A stretch of DNA of 45,288 nt, taken from positions 1 to 45,288 of the forward strand of contig CAZWLJ010000025.1 in the NCBI GenBank assembly GCA_964634605.1, written 5' to 3'. Shown piece after piece: positions 1-8,157 of this stretch (positions are counted from its first letter, which is position 1; every line of letters begins with the position of its first letter). The notes under the pieces were generated by a model. It made no database searches, was not told the DNA's origin, and was given only the letters and a program-made list of their open reading frames with translations. The position numbers were made by a program, and so were the translations under genes. The DNA is from UPXZ01 sp964634605. GTDB lineage: Bacteria; Bacteroidota; Bacteroidia; Bacteroidales; Paludibacteraceae.

Positions 1-61
1 GCTGGTTTTCAATCAAATATAGATATTTTTAAATTTTTGTCATGTACTTAAAAATATTTTA

Positions 62-92
62 CAAAATTACTACAATTACACATATTGCCAAA
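62..92 (-). promoter_or_regulatory. Bacteroidota-type promoter reading left out of the window
   Basis: On the minus strand there is a -7 element TAATTTTG (plus positions 69 to 62) and a -33 element TTTG (92 to 89) separated by 19 bases, a full match to the Bacteroidota pattern TTTG-N19-21-TAnnTTTG. It would drive a gene lying to the left of this window, divergent from pheT. Nothing else is recognisable in bases 1-276 apart from the pheT promoter candidate. The call rests on motif match alone. Confidence 0.45.
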
Positions 93-141
93 TTTTGTGC
101 AATATTTTTATGGAAAATATTAACTTTTTGAGAAAGCAATA

Positions 142-173
142 AATGATGAACAAAGAAAAAATCAGTACCTTTG
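142..173 (+). promoter_or_regulatory. Likely pheT promoter (-7 TACCTTTG)
   Basis: TACCTTTG at 166-173 matches the Bacteroidota -7 consensus TAnnTTTG. The -33 region is weak (AATG at 142-145, spacer 20). Transcription would start near 180 and leave a leader of roughly 95 bases before the pheT ATG. The leader contains a short imperfect hairpin (TTCAGA at 210-215 with TCTGAA at 225-230) that is too weak to call an attenuator. Confidence 0.4.
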
Positions 174-276
174 CAAACTGTATCAGAAAACAGACAAAAG
201 TGAAAAGTATTCAGATTATCAGGGTCTGAAAGCTTTGAATGCGAATGTCAAATTACACAAAACTCAGAATAGGAAT

Positions 277-2739
277 ATGAATATTTCGTACAATTGGCTC
301 AAAGAATACATTAATATTAATGTATCTGCAGAAAAACTTGCTCAGATTCTTACCTCGACCGGACTTGAAGTAGGTGGTATTGAAGAAATTCAGACCGTGA
401 AAGGCGGAATGGAGGGTTTGGTGATAGGTGAAGTGTTAACCTGTACCCGACATGAAAACTCCGACCACCTGAGCGTTACAACTGTAAATGTGGGTGGCAG
501 CGAATCGTTACAGATTGTATGTGGCGCACCAAACGTGGCTGCCGGACAAAAAGTGGTTGTCGCTACTTTGGGTACAAAACTATATTCGGGTGATGAAAGT
601 TTCACGATCAGGAAATCTAAAATCAGGGGAGTTGAATCGCACGGAATGATTTGTGCAGAGGATGAAATAGGATTGGGAACCAGCCACGAAGGCATTATAG
701 TGCTTCCCGCCGATGCAATACCCGGCACGCTTGCAAGCGATTATTACGGAATAAAAAATGACACGCTCATTGAAGTTGATATCACACCAAACCGGGCTGA
801 TGCCGCTTCGCATTATGGAGTTGCACGCGATCTGGCTGCCTATTTTTCGCTTCACGATGACAGTGTAAAACTCCGGAAACCATCCACAGACTCCTTCAGA
901 ACAGACAATAACAACTTGCCAATAGCAGTAAAGATTGAAAATACCGATGCCTGTCATCGATATGCAGGGCTTACTATTTCGGGAATTACCGTAAAAGATT
1001 CTCCCGACTGGCTTAAGCAACGCTTGCTGACCATCGGTTTGAGACCAATCAACAATGTTGTGGATATTACCAATTTTATTTTGCATGAACTGGGCCAACC
1101 GCTGCACGCTTTTGATGCCGACAAGATTACCAGTCGCGAGATTAGGGTAAAAAACCTGCCCGAAGGCACACCTTTCACTACTCTTGAAGGTACAGAAAGG
1201 AAACTTAACCCGGGCGACCTGATGATTTGCAACGGTGATGTGCCCATGTGTATCGGGGGTGTATTTGGTGGTTTTGATTCGGGAGTAACTGCTGACACCA
1301 AAAATATTTTTCTCGAAAGTGCCTACTTCAATCCTGTAAGTATCCGGAAAACCGCTCGCCGTCATGGTTTGAATACCGATGCCTCGTTCAGGTTCGAACG
1401 TGGATGTGACCCTGAAATGACCATTTTCGCTCTCAAAAGAGCAGCATTGCTCATCCGGGAAATTGCCGGAGGTACCATTTCGAGCGAAATTGCAGATGAA
1501 TATCCGAATCCTGTAAATCCTTTCGAAGTCAGGGTACTTAAAAGCAAAATAGACAACCTGATAGGAAAAAAAATTGGCAGAGAAAATATTCTGAAAATCC
1601 TTAACGGACTCGAAATGGAACTTGTGTCTGAAACTGAAGAAGCATACGAGCTGAAAGTACCGGCTTACCGGGTTGACGTGCAACGTGATGTGGATGTTAT
1701 CGAGGATATTCTGCGCATTTACGGATACAATAAAGTAGAAACAGGCGACAACCTGATCTCGACATTGAGCTATGTAAAAAAACCCGATAGCCATAAACTA
1801 CAGGTAATTATCTCCGAACAGCTTACAGCCCAGGGATTCAACGAAGTACTTAACAACTCGCTGACAAAAACCGGATATTACGGCAGTCTGACTTCATACC
1901 CCGAAAATCAGTGTGTCAGAATTATGAATCCGCTGAGTTCTGACCTTAGTGTAATGCGTCAGACTTTGCTTTTCGGAGGGCTTGAAAACATATCGAGAAA
2001 CACCAACTACCGGAATGCCGATCTGAGATTATATGAATTTGGCAACTGCTACCAGTATTCTGCCGGCAACAGGAATAACGACGAGACACTTTCTGCTTTC
2101 AGCGAAGATTATCATCTGGCGTTGTGGATAACCGGAAATAAATATTCAGACTCGTGGATTAACGGCACTCAGAAATCAAACTTCTACGAATTAAAAGCTT
2201 ACGTACAGAACATTTTCACCCGGCTGGGTTTCGATTTGCAGAAATTGAGTATGGAAGAATACATTACTGACATTTACTCGGAGGCGCTGTGCATTAGTTC
2301 CCCAAATAAAACACTGCTCGGCACGCTGGGCATCGTAAGCGATGAGGCAAAAAAACGGGCCGGCATTGAAACCGAAGTGTATTATGCTGATCTTAACTGG
2401 AGCAACATTCTCCTTTCGCTCGACACAAAGAATGTGAAATATACTGAATTGCCTAAGTTCCCTGAAGTAAGGCGTGATTTAGCTTTTCTGCTTGATAAAA
2501 AAATTACATTTGCGGAAATTGAGAAAATTGCCTGCGAAACAGAAAGAAAATTTCTGAAGAAAGTAAGTCTATTTGACGTATATGAAGGTAAAAACCTCGA
2601 AGCAGGCAAGAAATCATACGCGATATGTTTTATCCTTCAGGATGAAAGCAAAACGATGACCGACAATGTAATCGACGGAATAATGCGAAAAATACAGCAA
2701 AACATAGAGACTAAACTGAATGCCAGGCTAAGGGGATAG
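277..2739 (+). CDS. pheT: Phenylalanine--tRNA ligase beta subunit
   Basis: PheT is the large beta subunit of the cytoplasmic alpha2-beta2 phenylalanyl-tRNA synthetase; PheS carries the aminoacylation site, and the beta subunit binds tRNA and edits Tyr-tRNA(Phe). The product is 820 residues, the usual length in this phylum. Domains in order: an N-terminal EMAP/OB-type tRNA-binding domain (about 42-155), the B3/B4 editing domain (about 210-385), the B5 helix-turn-helix-like domain (about 405-480), the catalytic-like core, and a C-terminal FDX-ACB anticodon-binding domain (about 725-818). ATG at 277 is preferred over the in-frame TTG at 235 because the family begins at MNISYNWLKEYI. The gene stands alone: pheS is not in the window. 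A hairpin terminator follows directly. Confidence 0.97.
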   Translation: MNISYNWLKEYININVSAEKLAQILTSTGLEVGGIEEIQTVKGGMEGLVIGEVLTCTRHENSDHLSVTTVNVGGSESLQIVCGAPNVAAGQKVVVATLGTKLYSGDESFTIRKSKIRGVESHGMICAEDEIGLGTSHEGIIVLPADAIPGTLASDYYGIKNDTLIEVDITPNRADAASHYGVARDLAAYFSLHDDSVKLRKPSTDSFRTDNNNLPIAVKIENTDACHRYAGLTISGITVKDSPDWLKQRLLTIGLRPINNVVDITNFILHELGQPLHAFDADKITSREIRVKNLPEGTPFTTLEGTERKLNPGDLMICNGDVPMCIGGVFGGFDSGVTADTKNIFLESAYFNPVSIRKTARRHGLNTDASFRFERGCDPEMTIFALKRAALLIREIAGGTISSEIADEYPNPVNPFEVRVLKSKIDNLIGKKIGRENILKILNGLEMELVSETEEAYELKVPAYRVDVQRDVDVIEDILRIYGYNKVETGDNLISTLSYVKKPDSHKLQVIISEQLTAQGFNEVLNNSLTKTGYYGSLTSYPENQCVRIMNPLSSDLSVMRQTLLFGGLENISRNTNYRNADLRLYEFGNCYQYSAGNRNNDETLSAFSEDYHLALWITGNKYSDSWINGTQKSNFYELKAYVQNIFTRLGFDLQKLSMEEYITDIYSEALCISSPNKTLLGTLGIVSDEAKKRAGIETEVYYADLNWSNILLSLDTKNVKYTELPKFPEVRRDLAFLLDKKITFAEIEKIACETERKFLKKVSLFDVYEGKNLEAGKKSYAICFILQDESKTMTDNVIDGIMRKIQQNIETKLNARLRG

Positions 2740-2756
2740 AATGATTAATAATATAT

Positions 2757-2786
2757 TTTCGGGGACTTCTTAGCCCCGAAATTTTT
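2757..2786 (+). terminator. Rho-independent terminator after pheT
   Basis: TTTCGGGG (2757-2764) pairs perfectly with CCCCGAAA (2774-2781) around a 9-base loop and is followed by a run of T (2782-2786). It closes the pheT transcript and separates it from the PurF-like gene. Confidence 0.8.
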
Positions 2787-2874
2787 GATTTCACATCTTA
2801 TATTTGTTTTTTTTACAGTCATATCGCAGACTTCAATTTCTGATACTTAAGAATTATAATTGCATTTTTTTAAA

Positions 2875-4281
2875 ATGAGCGGATTTTTTGGCACAATTTC
2901 AAAATACGACTGCGTAAGCGATGTATTTTACGGAACCGATTACCATTCACACCTGGGCACTAAAAGGGCAGGTTTGGCATTTTTCTCAGAAAAAAAAGGT
3001 TTCCAGCGTGCCATACACAGCCTTGAGGATGGTTATTTCCGGAACAAATTTGAAAACGACATAAAAGAATTTTCGGGCAACAGCGGTATCGGAATAATCA
3101 GTGATTCTGAGGCTCAGCCTATTGTTGTTAATTCGCATTTCGGACGCTTTGGTGTGGCTACCGTGAGCCGTATTGTCAATATCGATGAACTGGAAGACCA
3201 TTTTCTGAAGTTGCATCATACGTTCTCCGAAACCAGCCAGGGAACTGTAAACCCGACCGAACTCATTGCCAAGCTCATAGCAGAAGGCAATGATTTTATT
3301 TCGGGCATAGAAAATGTTTTCAGGAAGGTTAAAGGCTCATGCTCAATGCTCATACTCACCGAAAACGGAATTATAGCGGCTCGCGACAAGCTGGGACGTA
3401 CTCCCGTGATAATAGGCAAAAAAGAGGGTTCTTATGCTGTCGCATTCGAAACTTGCTCGTTTTCGAATCTTGGTTACGAAACAGTACAGTTTTTAGGTCC
3501 GGGGGAAATCGTTCACCTAACAGACGAAGGTCCTGTACAACTTCGCCTTCCCGACGAAAAAATGCAGATTTGCTCATTCCTTTGGGTATATTACGGATAT
3601 CCGCCCTCGTTCTACGAAGGGATAAATGTTGAAGAAACCCGTTACAGGTGTGGAGCAGCTTTAGCAAAGAATGATCCGGTTGAAGCAGATTTCGTTGCTG
3701 GAATTCCAGATTCGGGAGTTGGTCATGCTATAGGCTACAGTCACGCAAAGGGAATACCCTACAAACGACCATACACCAAGTACACTCCTACCTGGCCCCG
3801 GAGTTTTATGCCTCAAAGCCAGCACATGCGTGAATTGGTTGCGAAAATGAAGCTTTTACCAAATAAATCGATTATAGAGAATAAAACCGGAATTTTTCTT
3901 GACGATTCCATTGTACGGGGCACCCAGCTGAAAGACAATGTACACGATCTGCATCAGGCTGGCATCAGGGAAGTAAATATGCGCATCGCCTGCCCGCCGC
4001 TTACGTATCCCTGCGAGTTTCTGAATTTCAGCCGGTCGCGATCTAGCATGGAACTGGCTTCTCACAAAGCCGTGAAAGAACTTGAAGGGGTGGAAAATGT
4101 TGATATGAAAGAATACTCAGATGCTAAAACCGAAAAATATGCGGCTATGGTTGATAAAATTCGTGAAAACCTTGGACTTACTTCGCTGAAATTTCAGAAA
4201 ATAGAAGATCTGATTGAAGCCATCGGACTTCCGAAAGAAAAACTTTGCACCCACTGTTTTGACGGCTCAAGTTATTTCTAA
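2875..4281 (+). CDS. PurF-like amidophosphoribosyltransferase paralogue with degenerate glutaminase site
   Basis: A 468-residue relative of PurF, which normally hydrolyses glutamine in an N-terminal Ntn domain and passes ammonia to PRPP in a C-terminal phosphoribosyltransferase domain, the first step of purine synthesis. The C-terminal half keeps the PRPP loop (FLDDSIVRGT, 341-350), the GIPDSG segment (276-281) and four cysteines placed like the PurF 4Fe-4S ligands (C233, C380, C458, C461). The N-terminal half lacks the glutaminase machinery: residue 2 is Ser (codon AGC) where PurF has its nucleophilic Cys, the RYxT motif is missing, the oxyanion HNG is replaced (around T96-S98), and the SDSE motif reads NPTE. 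ATG 2875 is chosen over the upstream TTG because it gives the family start MSGFFG. It may be ammonia-dependent, or have another substrate or a structural role. I recall a second, longer PurF type in Bacteroidales that would make this a paralogue; that is from memory. Confidence 0.8.
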   Translation: MSGFFGTISKYDCVSDVFYGTDYHSHLGTKRAGLAFFSEKKGFQRAIHSLEDGYFRNKFENDIKEFSGNSGIGIISDSEAQPIVVNSHFGRFGVATVSRIVNIDELEDHFLKLHHTFSETSQGTVNPTELIAKLIAEGNDFISGIENVFRKVKGSCSMLILTENGIIAARDKLGRTPVIIGKKEGSYAVAFETCSFSNLGYETVQFLGPGEIVHLTDEGPVQLRLPDEKMQICSFLWVYYGYPPSFYEGINVEETRYRCGAALAKNDPVEADFVAGIPDSGVGHAIGYSHAKGIPYKRPYTKYTPTWPRSFMPQSQHMRELVAKMKLLPNKSIIENKTGIFLDDSIVRGTQLKDNVHDLHQAGIREVNMRIACPPLTYPCEFLNFSRSRSSMELASHKAVKELEGVENVDMKEYSDAKTEKYAAMVDKIRENLGLTSLKFQKIEDLIEAIGLPKEKLCTHCFDGSSYF

Positions 4282-4316
4282 TCCGTTCAGCTTAACGGGA
4301 AGAAAGGCAGACCAAC

Positions 4317-4347
4317 AAAAAAAAAGAGTTATATCGCTATAACTCTT
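4317..4347 (-). terminator. Terminator of the tRNA-Asn transcript
   Basis: AAGAGTTATA (4324-4333) and TATAACTCTT (4338-4347) form a perfect 10-bp stem with a 4-base loop. On the minus strand the stem is followed by a T run (plus-strand A run 4317-4325). It lies 4 bases beyond the 3' end of the tRNA, so it ends that transcript. Confidence 0.85.
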
Positions 4348-4351
4348 ATCG

Positions 4352-4425
4352 CTCTCCCTCTTGGACTTGAACCAAGGACCCTCTGATTAACAGTCAGATG
4401 CTCTAACCGACTGAGCTAAGGAAGA
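4352..4425 (-). tRNA. tRNA-Asn (anticodon GTT)
   Basis: The minus strand folds into a full cloverleaf of 74 bases. The acceptor stem TCTTCCT pairs with AGGGAGA (one G-U pair) and has discriminator G. T8-A9 and a GCTC D stem follow, then an anticodon stem around CTGTTAA with GTT at plus 4389-4391, and a T arm of CTTGG/CCAAG around TTCAAGT. The 3' CCA is not encoded and must be added by tRNA nucleotidyltransferase. The gene lies between two plus-strand protein genes with its own promoter and terminator. Confidence 0.97.
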
Positions 4426-4453
4426 ATTTCCTGCATTTTTCGAAATGCGAATG

Positions 4454-4486
4454 CAAAAGTAACTGATTTAATTGAAATACACAATA
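4454..4486 (-). promoter_or_regulatory. Promoter of tRNA-Asn
   Basis: On the minus strand ATTG (4486 to 4483) lies 21 bases upstream of TACTTTTG (4461 to 4454), matching the Bacteroidota -33/-7 pattern. The -7 element is about 28 bases upstream of the mature tRNA 5' end, leaving a short leader for RNase P. The terminator 4 bases past the gene makes this a compact single-gene unit. Confidence 0.65.
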
Positions 4487-4516
4487 ATTTTGACAAAAAA
4501 ATAAGTAAATATTTAT

Positions 4517-5500
4517 ATGAAAAAAATTTTAGGAATGGGTAATGCCCTGACAGACATATTGTTTAAGATTGAAAACGACGATATACTGAGCAAACTAAAT
4601 CTGATAAAAGGAGGAATGCAATTGATTGAAAACACTCAGTCTGAAGCCATAAAATCTCATTTCTCCGCATCGTCAGCCACTATGGCTACCGGCGGCTCAG
4701 CTTCCAACACAATAAACGGGATTTCGAAACTGGGCATCGAAAGCGGTTTTATCGGGAAAATAAGCAACGATGAAATAGGCAGATTCTTCAAAACAAATAG
4801 TCTTGAAAACGGAGTTACTCCCCACATGCAGCTGAGCAAAACGCCATCAGGGCATTGCACCATACTGGTTTCGCCCGACAGCGAACGGACACTCTGTACA
4901 TTTCTGGGTGCAGCCAGCGAGCTGAATGCCGACGAATTACATCACGACATTTTCAAAGGCTATCACATTTTTCACATCGAGGGCTATCTGGTGCAGGACC
5001 ACGATTTGATACGCACAGCTCTGCGAATGGCAAAAGATGCTGGTCTGACAACCTCCATTGATCTGGCCAGCTTCAATGTGGTGAACGAAAATCTTGAATT
5101 TCTCCATGAAATTATTTCAAAATACGTGGACATAACCTTTGCCAACGAGGAAGAAGCACTCGCATTTACCGGAAAAAATCCGGAAGAAGCGGTACGGATA
5201 ATTGCCGAACTTTGCCGTATAGCTGTTGTGAAAATCGGGAAGGATGGCTCACTTATTCAATCCGGAAACAAATTTTTCAAAATCGAGCCACATCTGGTTA
5301 AAAGTATTGACACAACGGGTGCCGGTGATTTTTATGCCTCTGGTTTTTTGTATGGTTATGCCAGTAATTATCCGCTCGATGTATGCGGTAAAATAGGTTC
5401 GCTTGTTTCGTCGAGAGTGGTGGAGGTGATTGGTACCAAAATGACCGAAGAGACCTGGAATGAAATTCATGAAAGATTGAAAATTATCATTGCAGGATAG
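4517..5500 (+). CDS. PfkB-family (ribokinase-like) sugar or nucleoside kinase
   Basis: A cytoplasmic kinase of 327 residues that would phosphorylate a sugar or nucleoside hydroxyl with ATP. The first PfkB signature region is visible at 59-90 (GGSASNTINGISKLG and GFIGKISNDEIG). The second is DTTGAGD at 265-271, with D271 the expected catalytic base and the preceding glycines the anion hole. Length and the N-terminal GNALTDI motif fit the adenosine kinase branch, but substrate cannot be assigned from sequence alone. The EamA transporter begins 7 bases after the stop, so the two are probably cotranscribed, with the acyltransferase following. The region between the tRNA and this gene is AT-rich with no obvious plus-strand promoter. 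Confidence 0.88.
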   Translation: MKKILGMGNALTDILFKIENDDILSKLNLIKGGMQLIENTQSEAIKSHFSASSATMATGGSASNTINGISKLGIESGFIGKISNDEIGRFFKTNSLENGVTPHMQLSKTPSGHCTILVSPDSERTLCTFLGAASELNADELHHDIFKGYHIFHIEGYLVQDHDLIRTALRMAKDAGLTTSIDLASFNVVNENLEFLHEIISKYVDITFANEEEALAFTGKNPEEAVRIIAELCRIAVVKIGKDGSLIQSGNKFFKIEPHLVKSIDTTGAGDFYASGFLYGYASNYPLDVCGKIGSLVSSRVVEVIGTKMTEETWNEIHERLKIIIAG

Positions 5501-5507
5501 ACAGAGG

Positions 5508-6416
5508 ATGAATAAGGAAAATGTCAGAATATATATTTTCATTGTAGTATCAATGCTATGCTGGTCGCTGTCATTTATCTGGACCAAAATAGCGCTGATA
5601 TCATTTCCACCTCTGGTGCTCATTTCCTTACGCCTGATTCTGGCTTCAGTCTTGCTTTTTATTTTCCTGAAACTTACAGGAAGATTTCAGCAGATTGAAA
5701 AAAAAGACCTGAGATTGTTTTTCGCTCTGGCATTTTTTGAGCCATTTCTGTATTACGCAGGCGAAACCTACGGGCTTACCATGGTAAAACCCACACTGGC
5801 TTCTGTAATAATAGCAACGATACCGGCCTTTGCACCCTTTTTTGCCTTTATTTTTCTGAAAGAACGGGTAACTCTGATGAACATGATTGGCATTAGTATT
5901 TCCATTGCCGGAGTTTATTTAATCGTCAACAATTCAGATGGAAGTGAAACTACGTCTGTGACAGGTGTTGCGCTGGTTTTTCTGGCAGTACTTTCGGCAA
6001 TAGTTTACGGTTTACTGCTGAGAAAGATACCCGATAAATATTCGGCTACGAATATTATTTTCTATCAAAGTATGATCGGGCTGATTTACTTTATCCCCAC
6101 AACCCTGATTGTCGATTTCAGGCAGCTGGGCTCCATTACAGTTCATTCTGAATCCATTAAAGCTTTGCTCATGCTTACTTTATTTGCATCGGTTATTGCT
6201 TTTGTGCTGTTTGCCGATGTGGTCAGAAAAATCGGGATTACCCGATCAGAAGTATTCACTAACCTGATTCCGGTTTTCACAGCACTTTTTTCGTGGATTT
6301 TTTTCAAAGAAATGATGAATTCATTTCAGTGGTTTGGTGTTTTTGTTGTAATTTTGGGTGTTTTTGTAAGTCAAAACCTGATAAAGCTAAAAAAAAAGCA
6401 GCATAGGACAACCTGA
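5508..6416 (+). CDS. EamA/DMT-family inner-membrane transporter
   Basis: A 302-residue hydrophobic protein with about ten membrane segments made of two EamA repeats (about 7-140 and 152-297), the layout of the drug/metabolite transporter superfamily. Repeat ends show the typical 'F..LKERVTLMN..GISISIAGV' and 'FFKEMMNSFQWFGVFVVILGV' segments, each held below 20 residues in the core. ATG at 5508 is chosen over the TTG at 5490 because the latter overlaps the kinase stop and adds no conserved residues. Members export metabolites or import nucleosides or cofactors; the substrate is unknown. Tight spacing to the upstream PfkB kinase hints at shared regulation, not necessarily a shared pathway. Confidence 0.88.
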   Translation: MNKENVRIYIFIVVSMLCWSLSFIWTKIALISFPPLVLISLRLILASVLLFIFLKLTGRFQQIEKKDLRLFFALAFFEPFLYYAGETYGLTMVKPTLASVIIATIPAFAPFFAFIFLKERVTLMNMIGISISIAGVYLIVNNSDGSETTSVTGVALVFLAVLSAIVYGLLLRKIPDKYSATNIIFYQSMIGLIYFIPTTLIVDFRQLGSITVHSESIKALLMLTLFASVIAFVLFADVVRKIGITRSEVFTNLIPVFTALFSWIFFKEMMNSFQWFGVFVVILGVFVSQNLIKLKKKQHRTT

Positions 6417-6439
6417 ATGTATAATAAAATAAAACATTT

Positions 6440-7156
6440 ATGAAAATCTTATATCCTGTCTATTTCGTTTACCAGTGGCTTGTAGCAATGCCATTGATGA
6501 TAATTTCGACTGTCATTACTTCTATCCTGATATTTTTACTTTCCCCCTTACTTCCCGACAGCAAGCTGTCGTATGTGCCCGGCATTATCTGGGGGAAATT
6601 TTGCTGTTATATTTTCTTCGTAAACGTAAAAGTAACCGGGCTGGAAAATCTTGACAAAAAACAATCCTATATTTTCACGGCCAATCACCAGAGTGTTTTT
6701 GATATACTGGCAGTTTACGGCTGGTTGCCATACATTTTCAAGTGGTTGCTGAAAATTGAATTACGCAAGGTGCCATTTCTGGGTGCAGCATGTCAGGCCG
6801 CGGGTCATATTTTTGTAGACCGTTCAAACCCCGTGGCAGCATCACAAAGCCTGCACAAAGCTGTAGACCAGCTAAAGAACGGCATTTCAGTTGTTATTTT
6901 TCCGGAAGGCACCCGTACTAAAACCGGAAAAATTGGTAAATTCAAACGCGGCGCTTTTCTCATGGCTCTTGAACTGAAACTTCCGATCGTACCGATAACA
7001 ATTTCAGGAAGTTACGAGCGAATAAAAGGTTTACGAACATTTCCCGGAACCATCCGTATGATTATCCATCCTCCGGTTGATGTTTCAACATACGGAATGA
7101 ACGAATCTTCGGCATTGCTGCGCAATACTCAGGAAATTATCAGATGCGGATTGTAA
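6440..7156 (+). CDS. 1-acyl-sn-glycerol-3-phosphate acyltransferase (PlsC family)
   Basis: A 238-residue membrane-associated acyltransferase expected to acylate lysophosphatidic acid to phosphatidic acid in phospholipid synthesis. An N-terminal membrane segment (about 12-38) precedes the catalytic domain. Motif I, NHQSVFD (82-88), holds the catalytic H83 and D88 of the HX4D box, and motif III, FPEGTR (154-159), binds the glycerol phosphate. The later PIVPITISGS segment is also typical. It starts 23 bases after the EamA stop, so it probably belongs to the same transcript. Close homologues act on other lysolipids, so the exact acceptor is inferred. Confidence 0.92.
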   Translation: MKILYPVYFVYQWLVAMPLMIISTVITSILIFLLSPLLPDSKLSYVPGIIWGKFCCYIFFVNVKVTGLENLDKKQSYIFTANHQSVFDILAVYGWLPYIFKWLLKIELRKVPFLGAACQAAGHIFVDRSNPVAASQSLHKAVDQLKNGISVVIFPEGTRTKTGKIGKFKRGAFLMALELKLPIVPITISGSYERIKGLRTFPGTIRMIIHPPVDVSTYGMNESSALLRNTQEIIRCGL

Positions 7157-7461
7157 TTCCTTCCATGCAAATCCTGCTGCCTCCCGCTTACTTTTATGTG
7201 AATTCAGGTAATTTTTCGATGAATTGACTTCGAACAAAGTTAAACATTGTTAAATACTAATCCGTATCAATCCCGGTAACAGTCTAATAATCTGTATGAT
7301 AAATAGATTGCATTGCAAAGATGCTTCATTTTGATGGTACTTGGTATTGCATAGTATTATATCAAAAATTATCTTTGCAACGTAAATTAATTGAAAGAGT
7401 ATTTTATTTATAAAAACATATAAGTCAACCGGATTATTAAACCAAAATTTTTCAACAGACC
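7157..7461 (+). other. Intergenic region with promoter and inverted repeat
   Basis: These 305 AT-rich bases between the acyltransferase and the SHOCT protein contain no credible gene. They hold the promoter listed separately and an exact 10-bp inverted repeat, TTGCAAAGAT (7313-7322) and ATCTTTGCAA (7371-7380), whose right arm overlaps the -7 element. The repeat could be an operator or chance similarity to the promoter motif. Confidence 0.6.
7346..7377 (+). promoter_or_regulatory. Promoter of the SHOCT protein and probably the ABC block
   Basis: ATTG (7346-7349) and TATCTTTG (7370-7377) are separated by 20 bases, a good match to the Bacteroidota pattern. Transcription would start near 7384, about 78 bases before the ATG at 7462. 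No other promoter this good was seen before the ABC genes, and no terminator lies between 7462 and 14064. Confidence 0.65.
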
Positions 7462-8067
7462 ATGTCAGACAAATACGACGATTTAGAAAAGCTGAGAGAC
7501 CTTTATTCAAAAGGTATTATCACCGAAGCCGAATTTCAGGCTGAAAAAGAAAAAATTCTCAATGACAATCAGAGGACAGCTCCTGCCATGAACGAAGGAG
7601 TAGCAGCAACAGGCAACGACAACGGTTTCAGTTCACTGATGCATTTGTCCCGTTTTTCAAACTACGTATTACCGGGAGTAGGCATAATCATTCCCGTCGT
7701 AATGTGGGCAACCCGTAAAAATCAAAGCAAGACAGTAGATGTAAACGGTAAAATTATCTTCAACTGGATGATCAGCTCGTTTATCTACTCGTGTCTGCTC
7801 GTGTTTTTATTAATTATTGTAGCTCTGGCATTTGGAGGTTCTATGATGCTTGCCGGGATAAATACAGGCGACGGTAACTTTGAAAGACTTTTTGAAGAAA
7901 GTCCGGTAGCTGTATTTCGTTTTCTGGGTGCATTGGGAATTGTACTGTTTCCTATTATAGCTATCGGAGTTCTTGATTTCGTATATACCATCATCGGAGC
8001 TATCAAAGCCGGTAAGGGGCTGGTATGGAATTACCCCCTCAGTATTCGGTTTTTCAACACGAAATAA
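7462..8067 (+). CDS. SHOCT-domain membrane protein with DUF4870-like segment
   Basis: A 201-residue protein of unknown function. Residues about 5-33 (DDLEKLRDLYSKGIITEAEF) match the short SHOCT motif, a charged helix pair usually found at protein termini and thought to mediate oligomerisation. A linker of about 30 polar residues follows, then a DUF4870/Tic20-like membrane region with segments near 68-85, 97-125, 150-172 and a C-terminal hydrophobic stretch. It sits 90 bases upstream of the ABC ATPase and shares its likely promoter, which suggests an envelope role, but nothing identifies an activity. Confidence 0.72.
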   Translation: MSDKYDDLEKLRDLYSKGIITEAEFQAEKEKILNDNQRTAPAMNEGVAATGNDNGFSSLMHLSRFSNYVLPGVGIIIPVVMWATRKNQSKTVDVNGKIIFNWMISSFIYSCLLVFLLIIVALAFGGSMMLAGINTGDGNFERLFEESPVAVFRFLGALGIVLFPIIAIGVLDFVYTIIGAIKAGKGLVWNYPLSIRFFNTK

Positions 8068-8157
8068 ATCCGTCTATTGATTTATAAACCGAATTTCACT
8101 ATCGGAAAAACTCCGAACGCCAAACAGAGCAGTAACACCATACACAAAATACAATAA

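Noticed and set aside
180..276. Possible T-box or attenuator in the pheT leader
   Set aside because: Only a 6-bp imperfect hairpin is present, with no T-box core, no Phe-rich leader peptide and no terminator before the ATG.
580..1794. A 404-residue open frame on the minus strand inside pheT
   Set aside because: It is fully antisense to a clear pheT, has no family resemblance and a Cys/Phe/Ile-rich composition typical of the reverse strand of a real gene.
7250..7510. An 86-residue minus-strand open frame across the SHOCT promoter
   Set aside because: It overlaps the start of a supported gene and its promoter, and shows no recognisable domain.
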